This document shows positions 62,865 through 64,000 of a DNA stretch of 64,000 nucleotides, piece after piece. Position 1 is the first letter of the stretch; each line of letters begins with the position of its first letter. A program made the position numbers and the translations under genes. The DNA comes from Bacteroidota bacterium (GTDB lineage Bacteria > Bacteroidota > Bacteroidia > JAFLBG01). The notes under the pieces are model-generated. The model had not been told where the DNA came from, ran no database searches, and saw only the letters and a list, made by a program, of their open reading frames with translations. The stretch spans positions 1 to 64,000 of the forward strand of contig JAFLBG010000012.1 in assembly GCA_017303975.1 (NCBI GenBank), in the 5' to 3' direction.

Positions 62865-63530
62865 TTAAATTGGATGATTTAGTAGTTTTTTATATTCTGT
62901 CATCCAAACTTCGAGCATCACTTTTTCTGACTCCGCCTCATTAACCATATAATTAGAAAGCCACTCTTTTGCTTTTTGGCAGAGTTGTAGGTTTGTTAAA
63001 GAGCAGTCTTTTTTTTCAGCGATTAATTGTATGTTATGTGTGAGTTGGTAAGATGTTTTTATCACTTTCTTTATGTCATATCCAAATTGATTGAGTAGTT
63101 GAGTTAATAGTTTAACGGAATACCCTTCATAATGTATAGCCCATCCTGCTTCATGTGAGCCGAAGATATGTCTTAAAGCAACAAATTTTTCTTTTGGTTT
63201 TTTAAATCTTGAAATAGCAATTTTTGCCATTTTTTCAAAATCTGGAACTTCAATATGTAAAATGCCCTGGGGTTTAAGCCAAAAGTACCAATTGGAAAGA
63301 AGTGCGCATGCTTCAGCACGCGAAAAATGCTCAAATACATGATGCAGTCGAATTTCGTCTATAGAGCTATTTGTATATGCGAGTTCTTTTATATTGCAAT
63401 ACTTATCTGCCTTCATGGATGTCATTACAGTATGTTCTGAAGAAGGATAATCTATATTTACATAGCCATCTAAGTATACTTGCCCACAACCTAAATGTAA
63501 TTTAGTATTATGAATATTTTTTTCCGCCAT
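62865..63530 (-). CDS. Predicted SAM-dependent methyltransferase, COG4627-like
   Basis: This small methyltransferase of about 222 residues has LHLGCGQVYLDGYVNIDYPSS, IDEIRLHHVFEHFSRAEACALLSNWYFWLKPQG, and VPDFEKMAK. The glycine motif is compressed (LGCG), as in the family found in many polysaccharide loci. ATG 63530 is preferred to a TTG at 63536, which overlaps the upstream stop codon. It lies between the Wzt-like gene and a GT2 gene and might cap or decorate the glycan, as methyl caps do in some ABC-exported O-antigens. That role is inference. Confidence 0.75.
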   Translation of the reverse strand: MAEKNIHNTKLHLGCGQVYLDGYVNIDYPSSEHTVMTSMKADKYCNIKELAYTNSSIDEIRLHHVFEHFSRAEACALLSNWYFWLKPQGILHIEVPDFEKMAKIAISRFKKPKEKFVALRHIFGSHEAGWAIHYEGYSVKLLTQLLNQFGYDIKKVIKTSYQLTHNIQLIAEKKDCSLTNLQLCQKAKEWLSNYMVNEAESEKVMLEVWMTEYKKLLNHPI

Positions 63531-63532
63531 TT

Positions 63533-64000
63533 TCAACCTACTTTATGTATTTGTACTTTAGCTTGATTTATTATAATTCCACTATCCGTATTGATAATTT
63601 GTTTGTCGCTACTAAGCGTGGTTACTTCTGAAATAACAACGTTAACTATGTCTTTGGTATAGCTAAAAGTCACATGATTGCTTGATAGTCCAATGGTAAT
63701 TTTATAGTTTCCTTTTGTAAAATGAATATCCTTTATCTCAAAACTTGCTTCGTATATTCCGGGAGTTAATGTTTGTGGTTCGCTCCAAATAGTTCTTAAA
63801 TGAAAGTCAAACAAAGTTGATATTCCTATTGCGGCAACCATATTTTCTAAATTTGTATTGATTTTAAATACAACTTTAGCAATCCAATTTTGCCCCATTG
63901 ATATTTCGGGAATATTTTTATTGTTGATATCTGTTATATAAAATTTAGTTGGATATCCTTTTAGCTCAGCACTATTTAATGGTTTCTCGAAGTCGATGAA
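63533..64000 (-). CDS. Wzt-type ABC transporter C-terminal carbohydrate-binding domain, 3' part
   Basis: The frame is open from the window edge (64000) to the stop, so the gene is cut off; an internal ATG at 63898 is not the real start. The visible 155 residues form a beta-sandwich like the C-terminal domain of Wzt (ABC transporter ATP-binding subunit), with FYITDINNKNIPEIS, MVAAIGISTLFDFH, LTPGIYEASFEIKD and FTKGNYKITIGLSS. In Wzt this domain binds the finished glycan for export. The ATP-binding domain would be beyond the window. A lone domain of this fold is the alternative. Confidence 0.72.
   Translation of the reverse strand, partial: FIDFEKPLNSAELKGYPTKFYITDINNKNIPEISMGQNWIAKVVFKINTNLENMVAAIGISTLFDFHLRTIWSEPQTLTPGIYEASFEIKDIHFTKGNYKITIGLSSNHVTFSYTKDIVNVVISEVTTLSSDKQIINTDSGIIINQAKVQIHKVG

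Overview
The window comes from an AT-rich member of the Bacteroidota. Evidence for this is three secreted proteins with C-terminal type IX secretion (T9SS) sorting domains, a PorT homologue, a CarboxypepD_reg-type TonB-dependent receptor, a CzcA fused to its outer-membrane factor, and several promoters with a TAnnTTTG -7 element. The genus cannot be fixed from the sequence. No rRNA, tRNA or CRISPR array was seen.

Layout. 1-7.5 kb: 3' end of a beta-helix T9SS protein, an intergenic stretch rich in inverted repeats, a fused E1 alpha/beta 2-oxoacid dehydrogenase, and a large propeller-sensor/SpoIIE phosphatase. 7.5-18.5 kb: a metal-homeostasis block with a ZIP transporter, a DtxR/MntR-type regulator, a TonB receptor, a CzcB adaptor, a CzcA-OMF fusion and a His-rich periplasmic protein, followed by an S1/P1-type zinc enzyme. 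18.5-26.3 kb: SemiSWEET, then a GDP-D-glycero-alpha-D-manno-heptose operon (gmhB, hddA, hddC, gmhA). This operon is divergent from an operon with a split transketolase enclosing an epimerase-GT2 fusion and a methyltransferase. 26.3-34 kb: membrane and soluble glycosyltransferases and methyltransferases. 34-57.8 kb: mostly housekeeping genes (RdgB, a tandem double-module D-Ala-D-Ala ligase, a PASTA protein, CinA, an aminotransferase, HldE1-type kinase, MenG/UbiE, PorT, YajQ, TsaB, YidC), interspersed with T9SS cargo. 57.8-64 kb: a polysaccharide cluster of five glycosyltransferases, including GT11 fucosyltransferase and GT14 types, a methyltransferase and the end of a Wzt-like ABC exporter subunit.

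The most unusual signal is a 16-bp palindrome, TTTAGACNNGTCTAAA, with nine good copies between 3.86 and 20.49 kb and none noticed elsewhere. Two copies sit next to predicted -7 elements around the DtxR-type regulator and look like its operators. A third lies upstream of the E1 gene. The other six are inside coding regions, all in the only stop-free phase, encoding L-D-x-S/P-K, and three consecutive heptose genes carry one each. Other points of interest are the tandem D-Ala ligase with complementary degenerate motifs, the CzcA-OMF fusion with an internal signal peptide, the transketolase/heptose gene pairing, and a 103-bp MITE-like element touching a start codon.
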